64,000 bases of DNA, from contig NZ_CP109499.1 of the NCBI RefSeq assembly GCF_036231965.1, positions 5,580,001-5,644,000 on the forward strand. The letters are read 5' to 3'. Below are positions 47,253 to 55,545 of the stretch, piece after piece. Origin of the DNA: Streptomyces sp. NBC_01428 (GTDB lineage Bacteria; Actinomycetota; Actinomycetes; Streptomycetales; Streptomycetaceae). Both the position numbers and the translations under genes were made by a program. The stretch's first letter is position 1; every line of letters begins with the position of its first letter. The notes beneath the pieces were generated by a model, which did no database searches, was not told where the DNA came from, and saw only the letters and a list, made by a program, of their open reading frames with translations.

Positions 47253-47274
47253 TGTGGCATACGGGGGATGTCCG
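47253..47274. promoter_or_regulatory. Dyad TGTGGCAT...ATGTCCG upstream of TagF-like trio
   Basis: TGTGGCAT (47253-47260) followed by ATGTCCG (47268-47274), 71 bases upstream of the GTG, resembles the element at 39011-39034. Confidence 0.35.
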
Positions 47275-47283
47275 GTGAACGGC

Positions 47284-47314
47284 GAGGGGCGGGCCGGTGT
47301 CCGGCCCGCCCCTC
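47284..47314 (-). terminator. Terminator of the sugar ABC operon
   Basis: A perfect 14-bp stem (47284-47297 with 47301-47314) with a 3-base loop lies 19 bases beyond the last permease stop on the minus strand. Confidence 0.8.
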
Positions 47315-47333
47315 AAGTGCTCGTGCAGCCTGC

Positions 47334-48245
47334 TTATTTGACCGCGCCGGCCATCACGCCGGACACGAACTGCCGCTGGAACGCGAAGAACACGGCGAGC
47401 GGGATCACCATCGAGATGAAGGCGCCGGGCGCCAGCACGTCGATGTTGTTGCCGAACTGGCGTACCTGCGTCTGGAGGGCGACCGTGATCGGCTGGCTGC
47501 CCGAGTCGGAGAACACCAGCGCGACCAGCATGTCGTTCCACACCCACAGGAACTGGAAGATCCCCAGCGAGGCGATGGCGGGCCCGCCGAGCGGCATCAC
47601 GACCCGGGCGAACAGCCGCAGTTCACCCGCGCCGTCCAGCCGGGCCGCCTCCAGCAGCTCCCGGGGTATCTCCGCGAAGAAGTTCCGCAGCAGGAACACC
47701 GCGAACGGCAGTCCGTACCCGACGTGGAAGAGGACCACGCCGATGATGGAACCGAAGATGCCGATCTTCCCGAAGAGTTCGGCGATCGGGAGCAGCGCCA
47801 CCTGCACCGGCACCACCAGCAGGCCGACCACGCCGAGGAACCACCAGTCGCGGCCGGGGAACTCCATCCAGGCGAAGGCGTAGCCCGCCAGCGAGCCGAT
47901 CACCACCACGAGGAGCGTCGCCGGCACGGTGATCAGCACCGTGTTGAGCAGCGAGTTGGTGATGTCGCTGTTCTCCAGGAGCTTCTGGTAGCTGTCCAGG
48001 GTGAGCTGCGAGGGCGTGGTGAAGACCTTCCACCAGCCGGTCGCGCTCATGTCCTCCGGCTTGCGCAACGAGGAGAGCAGCAGCCCGAGCGTCGGCACCA
48101 GCCAGAACAGGCCGACCAGGAGCAGGAAGACGCGCAGGACGCCGCCGCTGACGGCGCCCGCGATCCGTGAACCGAGCGACCGCCGGGCCGTCTTCGCCTC
48201 GGGTGCCGACGCCGTGTTCGTGAGACTTCCGGCATGGGCCGTCAT
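47334..48245 (-). CDS. Carbohydrate ABC importer permease, MalG type
   Basis: A 303-residue inner-membrane permease with six helices. The EAA loop that contacts the ATPase is EIPRELLEAARLDGAGELRLF (EIPRELLEAARLDGA), typical of MalG/UgpE proteins. ATG 48245 overlaps the stop of the upstream permease (ATGA), showing an operon. No ATP-binding gene is adjacent; in Streptomyces such importers commonly use the shared ATPase MsiK encoded elsewhere. A terminator follows. The sugar cannot be read from the sequence. Confidence 0.93.
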   Translation of the reverse strand: MTAHAGSLTNTASAPEAKTARRSLGSRIAGAVSGGVLRVFLLLVGLFWLVPTLGLLLSSLRKPEDMSATGWWKVFTTPSQLTLDSYQKLLENSDITNSLLNTVLITVPATLLVVVIGSLAGYAFAWMEFPGRDWWFLGVVGLLVVPVQVALLPIAELFGKIGIFGSIIGVVLFHVGYGLPFAVFLLRNFFAEIPRELLEAARLDGAGELRLFARVVMPLGGPAIASLGIFQFLWVWNDMLVALVFSDSGSQPITVALQTQVRQFGNNIDVLAPGAFISMVIPLAVFFAFQRQFVSGVMAGAVK

Positions 48246-49582
48246 CGCCGCACCTCCCGCCTGAGCCTGCGGACATTGAAGAGCATCACCGGGATCACCA
48301 GCAGCAGCAGGAACACCGCGATGGCGCTCGCGATGCCCGGCTGGCCCTCGGCGAACCCCTTCCGGTACAGCTCCAGGGCCAGCACGTTCGCGTCGTCCTG
48401 GGAGGAGCCCGGAGCGATGATGAAGACCAGGTCGAACACCTTCAGCACGTTGATCATCAGCGTCACGGCGACCACCGAGAGGACCGGCGCGAGCAGCGGC
48501 ACCGTGATCCGGCGGAACACCTGCCACTCGTTCGCCCCGTCGACCCGGGCCGCCTCCAGGAGCTCACGCGGCATGCCCGCGAGCCCCGCGGCGATCAGCA
48601 CCATCGCGAAGCCCGCCCACATCCAGATGTACGAGCCGATGATGGCGGGCGTGACCAGTGACGGGCCGAGCCAGTCGAGGCCGTTGTACGGCTCCTTGAA
48701 GTTGTCCGCCGGGAGCCGCAGCAGCGCCCCGTCGGCCTTGTCCGAGAGGGTGAACGTGCCGTCGCCGCCGACCGTCGTCGAGTCGACGACCTTGCCGTCC
48801 TTGACCGCCTCGATCCGCATCCCGGAGTAGCCCAGCTCGCTCGGGTCGACCTGGCCGAGCTTCCCCACGCCCTTGCCGCGGGTGAAGTCCTGCCAGGCGG
48901 TGCCGGTGACCTTGCCGGGGTCCGTGCTCGCCCGCACCGCCTTCTTGGCGCTGTCCGGCATCTGGTCCGGGGCGACACCCACCAGCGGCAGGGACACGGA
49001 CTGTCCGGCCCGCACGGCGTCCCGGGTGACGAAGCCGCCCCCGTCGGCCTTCAGGGGCGACTCCCGGCCGAGGTGGGCCTTCGGGAACGCCGACGACGAG
49101 GCGAAGGTGTCGTGCACCCCCACCCACACCGCGTTCGCGATGCCCTTCTCCGGGTCCTGGTCGTACACCAGCCGGAAGATGATGCCGGAGGCGAGCATCG
49201 AGATCGCCATCGGCATGAAGACGACCAGCTTGAACGCCGTTCCCCAGCTCACCCGTTCGGTGAGCACCGCGAAGATCAGGCCCAGCGCGGTCGCGACCGT
49301 CGGGGCGAACACCACCCAGATGATGTTGTTCTTCAGCGCGGTGCGGATGCCGTCGTCGCTGAACAGCGCCTTGTAGTTGTCGATCCCCGCGAAACCGTCG
49401 CCCGACTGGTCGTAGAAACTGCGCACGACCGAGTACCCGATCGGGTAGACCACGAGCGCGCCGAGCAGCACCAGGGCGGGCAGCAGGAAGAGCGCTGCCA
49501 CGGTCCTGCGGGTGCCGGTCACGCTCTTGCGCTTACGGGCCGGGGGCACCGGTGCGGTGCCCCCGGCCGTTGCCGACGTCAT
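48242..49582 (-). CDS. Carbohydrate ABC importer permease, MalF type with large periplasmic-side insertion
   Basis: A 446-residue permease; this family is usually near 300. TM1 is about 27-50 and the last core helices carry the EAA loop GMPRELLEAARVDGA (336-350). The excess is a hydrophilic insertion of about 160 residues (141-305) between TM helices, rich in Gly/Asp/Lys with short strands (RIEAVKDGKVVDSTTV), placed like the P2 loop of enterobacterial MalF that contacts the binding protein. The stop overlaps the next permease start, and the binding-protein stop lies 7 bases upstream of this start, so all three are one operon. Confidence 0.93.
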   Translation of the reverse strand: MTSATAGGTAPVPPARKRKSVTGTRRTVAALFLLPALVLLGALVVYPIGYSVVRSFYDQSGDGFAGIDNYKALFSDDGIRTALKNNIIWVVFAPTVATALGLIFAVLTERVSWGTAFKLVVFMPMAISMLASGIIFRLVYDQDPEKGIANAVWVGVHDTFASSSAFPKAHLGRESPLKADGGGFVTRDAVRAGQSVSLPLVGVAPDQMPDSAKKAVRASTDPGKVTGTAWQDFTRGKGVGKLGQVDPSELGYSGMRIEAVKDGKVVDSTTVGGDGTFTLSDKADGALLRLPADNFKEPYNGLDWLGPSLVTPAIIGSYIWMWAGFAMVLIAAGLAGMPRELLEAARVDGANEWQVFRRITVPLLAPVLSVVAVTLMINVLKVFDLVFIIAPGSSQDDANVLALELYRKGFAEGQPGIASAIAVFLLLLVIPVMLFNVRRLRREVRR

Positions 49583-49589
49583 CGCCGGA

Positions 49590-50999
49590 TCAGCCCTTGT
49601 AGGCCGCTGCGGCGTCGGCTTCGAGCTTCTTCTGGGCGCCCGCGACGTCCTTCGGGTTCTTCAGGAAGTCCTGGAGGTCCTTCCACTCGCCCTTGCCGGG
49701 CGTACCGCCGAACGACTGCGGGGCCTGGTCGGACATGTCGAAGCGGAAGTCGTCACCGGCCGCGACCAGCGCCTTGGCCATCTTCTGCTGGACCGCGTTG
49801 GGGTAGGCCGACAGCGCCACGCTCTTGTTCGGCGACAGATAGCCGCCGAGCTTCGCCTGGATGGTCGCCGCGTCGGGCGAGGCCAGGAAGGTGACGAGCG
49901 CCTGGGCCGGCTTGGAGTCCTTCAGGACGACCGCGGCGTCGCCACCGCTGACCACCGGCGGCTTGGCACCGACCGCCGGGAAGGGGAACACCTTCGCGTC
50001 CGTGCCGATCTTCGCCTTGGTCTCCGCGATGTTGACGGCCACGAAGTCGCCCTCGAAGACCATGCCCGCCTTCGGCTGGTCGCCACCGGTGAACGTCTGC
50101 GTCACCGACGCCGGGAACTCCGTCTGGAGCGCGCCGTCCGGGCCGCCCGCGATGAGGTTCTTGTCGCCCCAGATCTGGGCGAGCGTGGTCAGCGCGTCCT
50201 TCACGGACGGGTCCGTCCACTTGATCTTGTGCTGGGCGAGCTGGTCGTACTTCTCCGGGCCCGCCTGGGAGAGGTAGATGTTCTCGAACCAGTCGGTGAG
50301 CGTCCAGCCGTCCGCGCCGCCCACCGACACGGGGGTGACACCGGAGTCGTAGACGGTCTGCGCGGTGGTCAGGAAGTCCTTCCAGGTCTTCGGCTCCTTG
50401 GCGCCCGCGTTCTCGAAGACCTTCGCGTTGTACCAGACCAGCGACTTGTTGGCGGCCTTGTAGTAGACGCCGTACTGCTTGCCGTCGACCTTGCCGAGGT
50501 CCTGCCACCCCTGCGCGTAGTTCTTCGCCAACTGCGCCTGGGCCTCGGGTCCGACGGGCTTGGCCCACTTCTTGTCGACGGCCTGCTTGATGGCGCCGAC
50601 CTGGGGGAGCATCGCGACGTCCGGCGGCGCGCCACCGGCGATCTTCGAGCCGAGGAAGTTGATGATCGGGTCCTGCGCGGGTACGAACGTGACCTTCGCG
50701 CCCGTCCGCTTCTCGAACTCCGCCAGCACCTTCTTGAAGTTGGCCTGTTCGGCGCCGGTCCAGACGGCGGCGACCTCCAGGGTGTCGCCGTCGAGCTTGG
50801 GCAGGGTCACGGAGCCGGTGTCACCGCTCGCGGTGGCCTTGCCGCCGTCGGTTCCCTTGTCCTTGCTGTCGTTGTCGCCGCCGCACGCGGTGAGCGTGAG
50901 CGCCCCCGCGACGAGCGCGGCAGCGGCGGCCTGCGCGGTCCTGCGTGAGCGGTGCGTGGCGTGATCGGTCGACCTGCGTGTACGAAGAGTGCTGCGCAT
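49590..50999 (-). CDS. Extracellular solute-binding lipoprotein, sugar type (family 1)
   Basis: A 469-residue lipoprotein that captures a sugar for the two permeases downstream. An Arg-rich n-region and hydrophobic h-region lead to the lipobox LTAC, giving lipidated Cys39, then a Gly/Asp linker. The mature part has the family-1 fold: LEVAAVWTGAEQANFKKVL, APPDVAMLPQVGAIKQ, and GMVFEGDFVAVNI. ATG 50999 has only a weak, distant GGAG. No regulator gene is adjacent, so the inducer is unknown. The 256-base upstream region has TTGACA on the minus strand (51110-51105) but no matching -10. Confidence 0.94.
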   Translation of the reverse strand: MRSTLRTRRSTDHATHRSRRTAQAAAAALVAGALTLTACGGDNDSKDKGTDGGKATASGDTGSVTLPKLDGDTLEVAAVWTGAEQANFKKVLAEFEKRTGAKVTFVPAQDPIINFLGSKIAGGAPPDVAMLPQVGAIKQAVDKKWAKPVGPEAQAQLAKNYAQGWQDLGKVDGKQYGVYYKAANKSLVWYNAKVFENAGAKEPKTWKDFLTTAQTVYDSGVTPVSVGGADGWTLTDWFENIYLSQAGPEKYDQLAQHKIKWTDPSVKDALTTLAQIWGDKNLIAGGPDGALQTEFPASVTQTFTGGDQPKAGMVFEGDFVAVNIAETKAKIGTDAKVFPFPAVGAKPPVVSGGDAAVVLKDSKPAQALVTFLASPDAATIQAKLGGYLSPNKSVALSAYPNAVQQKMAKALVAAGDDFRFDMSDQAPQSFGGTPGKGEWKDLQDFLKNPKDVAGAQKKLEADAAAAYKG

Positions 51000-51255
51000 C
51001 AGTGCCCCGTTCTCCGTTCTGCGTTCCTCGTTGAACGTCCGAACAGCTGTCCCGTGCGCTCCGGTCTACGCCTGGTCGCTCGAGGGCGGCAAGAGCGCCG
51101 GTACTGTCAAGTGAGCGATCGTGATTGGGTCGTGACGTCGGGCACCCCTGCGCGCGACCCGAACAGACCTCGCGAACAGGGCACTTGAGGCGGGTTCCCC
51201 GCTCCGGAAGCGTCGCTCAGGATCGGCCCGGGGCCGGACCGATCCCTCGGATCCA

Positions 51256-54200
51256 CTACAGCAGCGACGGCACCTCGGCGGCGGAGACGGAACGTGCCGC
51301 GCGCTCCAGCGCGCTGGCGAGCAGGGCCAGGTCCGTCGGGCCGTTCCCCAGCTCGCGGACGGGGCGGCGGGCCGGCGGGTCGCCCATCCGATGCCACTCC
51401 AGGGGGACGACCGTGGGGCGCAGTGTCGCCGTGCGGGGGATGCGTCCGGTGACCCGGCCGCCCTGGAAGGGCGTTTCCCGCCCGTCCCGGCGCAGCAGAC
51501 GGCCCCGCCCGGGGGAGGGCTCGTCCGGTCCCGGCGACGGCGCGTCCAGGGCGACGCGCAGCGCGGCGGACCGCGCCAGCTCCGACCCCGCCGTACGGCC
51601 GTCCACCGCGGACGCCGCCACGAGGTGCACCCCGAGCCGGTCGCCCTCGCGGGCCACGGCCTCCAGCGCCCGCACGACCGAACCGGCCGCCGGACGTCCC
51701 GGGGACCCCAACGGCGGTGACAGCAGGGCGTCCAGGTCGTCGACGACCACGACCAGGCGGGCCAGCGGCGGACCCGGCTCGGTCTGCCGGCGGGCCGCGG
51801 CGGGCCGCAGCCGCAGCGTCGAGCTGGACGGTGTGTCGAGGTCGGCGGCGCCGGTCGACGGCCTGGTGCCCGCCGACGGGCCGGGCGCGCGCTGGGCGAC
51901 CAGCCGGCCGGACACCGCCTGCCCGGTGTGCCACTCGCCGAAGCCGAGCCGGCCGAGCAGCTCCGAACGCCGCTTCAGCTCCGCGCTCAGGGACTGCGCG
52001 AACTCCCGCATGCGAACGGGGTCGTTGGTCGTCAGATGAGTGGTGACGTGCGGCAGGTCGGTGCAGACCTGGAGGCCCTCACCGGCGGCCGCCGTGCCGT
52101 GCCCGCCCGTGCCGTCCCGGCCCTCCATCAGGACGATGCCGAGCCGGTCGGGCCGCTCGGCGGCGGCGAGGGACGCGGCGACCGAGCGCAGCAGCTCCGT
52201 GCGGCCGCTGCCCGGCGGGCCTTCGATCAGCAGGTGCGGGCCCTCGACATGGAGGTCGACGGCCACGGGGCCGCGCGGGCCCGCGCCGAGGACGGCCCTG
52301 GCCCGTCCGCCGAGCGCCTCCGTGTCGTCCGCGGCGTCCGCCCAACGCGCCATCAGGGAGGCGGGGGTGGCGCGCGCGAGGCCCAACTCGTCGAGCAGGC
52401 GGGCCGCTTGGGGCAGGGGGGCGGACACGCGGGTGTGCCGGTCGCCCTGTGCGCCGTCCGTCCGCAGCGGTGCGAGCGCCCGCGCGAACCGCTCGGCCCA
52501 GGCGAGCGACACGGCGTCCACCGCGGCGACGGTGCCGTGACCGACGGGACCGCGCGCCGGCCGGCCCGCGGTGCCGGGGGAGGTGCGGCCGGGGTGCGAC
52601 GAGGACGATCCGGCGCCGGACCCGGATCCTCGTCCGGCTCCCGGATGCGGGATGCCCAGGTGCGTCGATCCGTCGTGGCGCGACGAGGCGGCCGACGGCC
52701 CGGTGTGCGCGGCGCCGGAACGCGGTGACGGCACCGGCGGCCCGGTGCGCTCCGACCCACCGTCGTGGAACGGGCCGTCGTCCGGTGCCCCGGTCCGGGG
52801 AGTCCCGCCGGGGACGGGATCGCCGGTACCGCCCGGCGCCACCCGCAGCAGCCGCAGTGCCGTGGCCACGTCCCCGCTGAGCAGGGCCACCGCCCCGCAG
52901 GCACGGAACGCGGGCACGACGGCGCATGCCGCCTCGTACGTCTCCGTCACCGGGGACGCGGGGGACGCTGCGGCCGTCTCGGCGAGACACACCACGTGGA
53001 TACCGGCCCGCGGGCCCTCGTGCGTGAGGCGCAGGACGGCCTCCCGGACGTCCGCGCCACCGGGGTCGCCGTCCACGACGACCACCGTGTACGGGCCGTC
53101 GAAGCCGGTGTCCGGTCCGGAGCCGGTGTCCGGTCCGCTCCCGTCGCGCGCCCAGGAGGGCCGGTGTGCCGCACCGCGCGCGGGGTCGCCGGTGCCGGGT
53201 CCGTCGTGTCCGCCGCTGTCGTGCCGCTCCGCGCGCCGGGCGGCCGGGACGGAGCCACCGTCGCCGCCGGGGCGGGTGCCCCGCCGGCCCGGTCCGCCGT
53301 CCGTCTCCGCGAGGTGGTCCTCCAGGCGGCGCAGGAGTTCGTCGGTGCGCGCCGCCGCCTGTTCGCGGTCGTACGCGAGGAGGAGACGGCAGTCCTGCCC
53401 GTGGGTGGGACGCAGATGGGGGAGCCAGCCGAGCCAGGACCACTCGGCGCTGCGCTCCTGCACGGACCGGGCCCGGTCGGCGCTGATGAGGACGATTTCC
53501 AGCGCGTCGGGGGAGTGCAGCGTGGCGAGCTGGGCGACGACCGCGCGGGCCAGCCCCGCCAGCCGGGCCCTCGGTCCCGCGAGGCCCAGGGAACCGACCT
53601 CTCGGAGTCCCGTGGTCACCGGCACGGCGGGCAGCGCGCCCGCGCCGCCCGGGGTCGTCCGGTCGGTCGTGCCGAGCCGCACGGTCAGGGCCTCCGGGTG
53701 ACCGGGGCCGCGCTCCCAGAGCCGGGGGCCCGGGCCGAGGGCGGTGAGCAGCAGCGCCGCCGGGTCGGGCCAGGTCTCGGGCGAGCGGTGCACGGCGGTC
53801 GGCAGGTCCCGCACCACGAGCGCTCCGTCGTCCCACGTCTCGGGCGCCGCGCCCTCCGGTCCGCCGCGGCTTCCGGTCAGCCGGCGGGCCCAGGCGCCGA
53901 GACCGCCGCGCCTGCGCATCCCCGCCGGAACGTCCGTGCCGCGCATCGGCGTGCCCTTGCGGGCGCCCGGGATGCCCGGTCCGGCGCCGAAGGTGTCCTC
54001 GGGCTCTCCTTCGGGCCATTCCCCGGTGGTCCCCGTGTGGCCGCCGCTCCCGCCGGGGCGTCCCCGCGCCCCCGCGGAGGCGCCGCCGCGCGGGCCGCCT
54101 TCGATCCGCGGTGCTCCGCCCTGCTCCGGCACGACGGGCGGCTCCGACCCCCCGTACCGCCCGTACTCCCCGGTTCCGGGGACCCCGTCCGCGGAGGCCC

Positions 54201-55080
54201 CCCACTCGGAGGTGCCGTAGGTGTGGTGGGTCGCGTCCGCGGGAGGCAGGGAGCCTCCCTGGAAGAGGGAGGCGCTGTCCCCGCGCGCGTGGGGGACCGC
54301 TCCGTGCGGCTGCCGGTCGTCCGGGGAGGCGCTCGGCGACGGGGCGGACGAGGGGAGCGGTCCGGCGGAGCCGCCGTCCGGGGCGTCGCGCGGGGCGCCC
54401 GCCGACACCCGGACGTGCCCTTCGCCGTCCGGGGCCGTCGCCAACGCGCCCGGGCCGCCGGGCGGGGCGAGGCGCAGGGCCGACTCGCCGACGCGCAGCA
54501 GGGCGCCCTCGGTGAAGCGGACGGGACGCTCGCCCACGCGGGCGCCGTCCAGCGTCGTGCCGTTCGTGGAGCCGGTGTCGGCGACCGAGACCCGGCCGTC
54601 CGGAGTGACCGTGACGGCGCAGTGCAGACGGGAGACGTCCGGGTCGTCCAGGGGTACGTCCGCCCGGGCGGAGCGGCCCACGTGGATCTGGCCGCCGTGC
54701 AGCAGATGGACCCCGCCCGCGTCGGGACCGGCGACCACATGGAGCTGGGCCGAGACGTCGTCCAGGTCGGGGCCCGGTTCGGCGGGCGCGCCCAGGCAGA
54801 GCACTGCGCCGTCCGTCAGGGGTGGCTCACCGAGGGTGCAGCGCTGGGCGTCGAGCCGCTCCGCGCCCGCGTACAGCACGATCTGGCCGCCACCGGGCTC
54901 TCGGCCCCGCTCGCCCTGGCCGGTGCCCCCGCTCCCCCCGACCGCCGAGGCCAGCCCCGACGCGACCGCGGCCAGCGCCGTCCCGGCGGGCGCGGTCACC
55001 AGCACATCGCAGGCCGCGGCGCGCCCCCGCGGCTCCGAGGGCGGGCCCAACGGGTCTACGACGGTCAGCCGGATCTGCAT
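51256..55080 (-). CDS. FHA domain plus FtsK/SpoIIIE (EccC-like) ATPase protein
   Basis: A 1274-residue protein. Residues 1-100 resemble a ubiquitin-like/N-terminal EccC-FHA region. About 112-206 is an FHA phosphothreonine-binding domain with GRS (135-137), SRLH (150-153) and STNGT (171-175) intact. A Gly/Pro-rich linker (210-420) follows. The C-terminal half has two FtsK-like modules: the first (about 470-640) has a degenerate P-loop (LAGPRARLAG). The second has Walker A EGPPGSGRTELL near 955 and Walker B VVVVDDLDALL near 1112. ATG 55080 (MQIRLTVVDP) is favoured over upstream frames. It is divergent from the kinase PkaA, whose phosphothreonines are candidate ligands. No membrane helix is obvious. 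Confidence 0.87.
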   Translation of the reverse strand: MQIRLTVVDPLGPPSEPRGRAAACDVLVTAPAGTALAAVASGLASAVGGSGGTGQGERGREPGGGQIVLYAGAERLDAQRCTLGEPPLTDGAVLCLGAPAEPGPDLDDVSAQLHVVAGPDAGGVHLLHGGQIHVGRSARADVPLDDPDVSRLHCAVTVTPDGRVSVADTGSTNGTTLDGARVGERPVRFTEGALLRVGESALRLAPPGGPGALATAPDGEGHVRVSAGAPRDAPDGGSAGPLPSSAPSPSASPDDRQPHGAVPHARGDSASLFQGGSLPPADATHHTYGTSEWGASADGVPGTGEYGRYGGSEPPVVPEQGGAPRIEGGPRGGASAGARGRPGGSGGHTGTTGEWPEGEPEDTFGAGPGIPGARKGTPMRGTDVPAGMRRRGGLGAWARRLTGSRGGPEGAAPETWDDGALVVRDLPTAVHRSPETWPDPAALLLTALGPGPRLWERGPGHPEALTVRLGTTDRTTPGGAGALPAVPVTTGLREVGSLGLAGPRARLAGLARAVVAQLATLHSPDALEIVLISADRARSVQERSAEWSWLGWLPHLRPTHGQDCRLLLAYDREQAAARTDELLRRLEDHLAETDGGPGRRGTRPGGDGGSVPAARRAERHDSGGHDGPGTGDPARGAAHRPSWARDGSGPDTGSGPDTGFDGPYTVVVVDGDPGGADVREAVLRLTHEGPRAGIHVVCLAETAAASPASPVTETYEAACAVVPAFRACGAVALLSGDVATALRLLRVAPGGTGDPVPGGTPRTGAPDDGPFHDGGSERTGPPVPSPRSGAAHTGPSAASSRHDGSTHLGIPHPGAGRGSGSGAGSSSSHPGRTSPGTAGRPARGPVGHGTVAAVDAVSLAWAERFARALAPLRTDGAQGDRHTRVSAPLPQAARLLDELGLARATPASLMARWADAADDTEALGGRARAVLGAGPRGPVAVDLHVEGPHLLIEGPPGSGRTELLRSVAASLAAAERPDRLGIVLMEGRDGTGGHGTAAAGEGLQVCTDLPHVTTHLTTNDPVRMREFAQSLSAELKRRSELLGRLGFGEWHTGQAVSGRLVAQRAPGPSAGTRPSTGAADLDTPSSSTLRLRPAAARRQTEPGPPLARLVVVVDDLDALLSPPLGSPGRPAAGSVVRALEAVAREGDRLGVHLVAASAVDGRTAGSELARSAALRVALDAPSPGPDEPSPGRGRLLRRDGRETPFQGGRVTGRIPRTATLRPTVVPLEWHRMGDPPARRPVRELGNGPTDLALLASALERAARSVSAAEVPSLL

Positions 55081-55545
55081 CGCCGTCAGGGGTCCCTTCC
55101 GCGCAGGTGCCCGCGACGAGGACGAGGCTGTGCTGCGGTCCCCCACCGCAGAAATCCCCCACCGCACACGGGCACGTCGGCCAGTACTGGAGGCATCCTC
55201 GCACCTGCCACTGACAACACGCCCGCCCCCCACCCGTAAGTGATCTTGATTGGTCGGCTCTGCCCGTAAAAGTGCCTGACCGGTAGCCGGCGGGTGTCCG
55301 CTTGAGATCGGTCACGTCCGGCTTCCGGCAACCAAGCGACCGGACCGAGCGTCTTTCCATCGAACATGCACGGGTAGCCGCACGTATGCGCTTATGCAGA
55401 CCACAGGCGCGCGGGGGACCTATGGGCAAGCACACGACGAGAGCAGCCCGGTGCCCGGGAAGGCGGCACTACAGTGGGTCGGAAACCTGTACCACGGTGA
55501 CCACGGTGGACGGACCAGGCAAGCAAGCAACAGGGAGCGCATGAC
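55081..55545. other. Divergent intergenic region between FHA-ATPase and pkaA
   Basis: No gene seen in 465 bases. It is A/T-richer than flanks around 55235-55330 (GTAAGTGATCTTGATTGG, CGTAAAAGTGCC) and includes a short tandem CCACGGTGA/CCACGGTGG just before pkaA (about 55490-55508). It must hold the promoters of both genes; TACAGT near 55471 is a possible -10. Confidence 0.45.

Noticed and set aside
51105..51110. TTGACA on the minus strand as -35 of the sugar ABC operon
   Set aside because: No acceptable -10 hexamer at 16-18 bases; left as a note in the binding-protein entry only.
55086..55435. Short minus-strand frames in the FHA-ATPase/pkaA gap
   Set aside because: No ribosome site, mixed codon use and no recognisable domain; the region is better explained as promoters.
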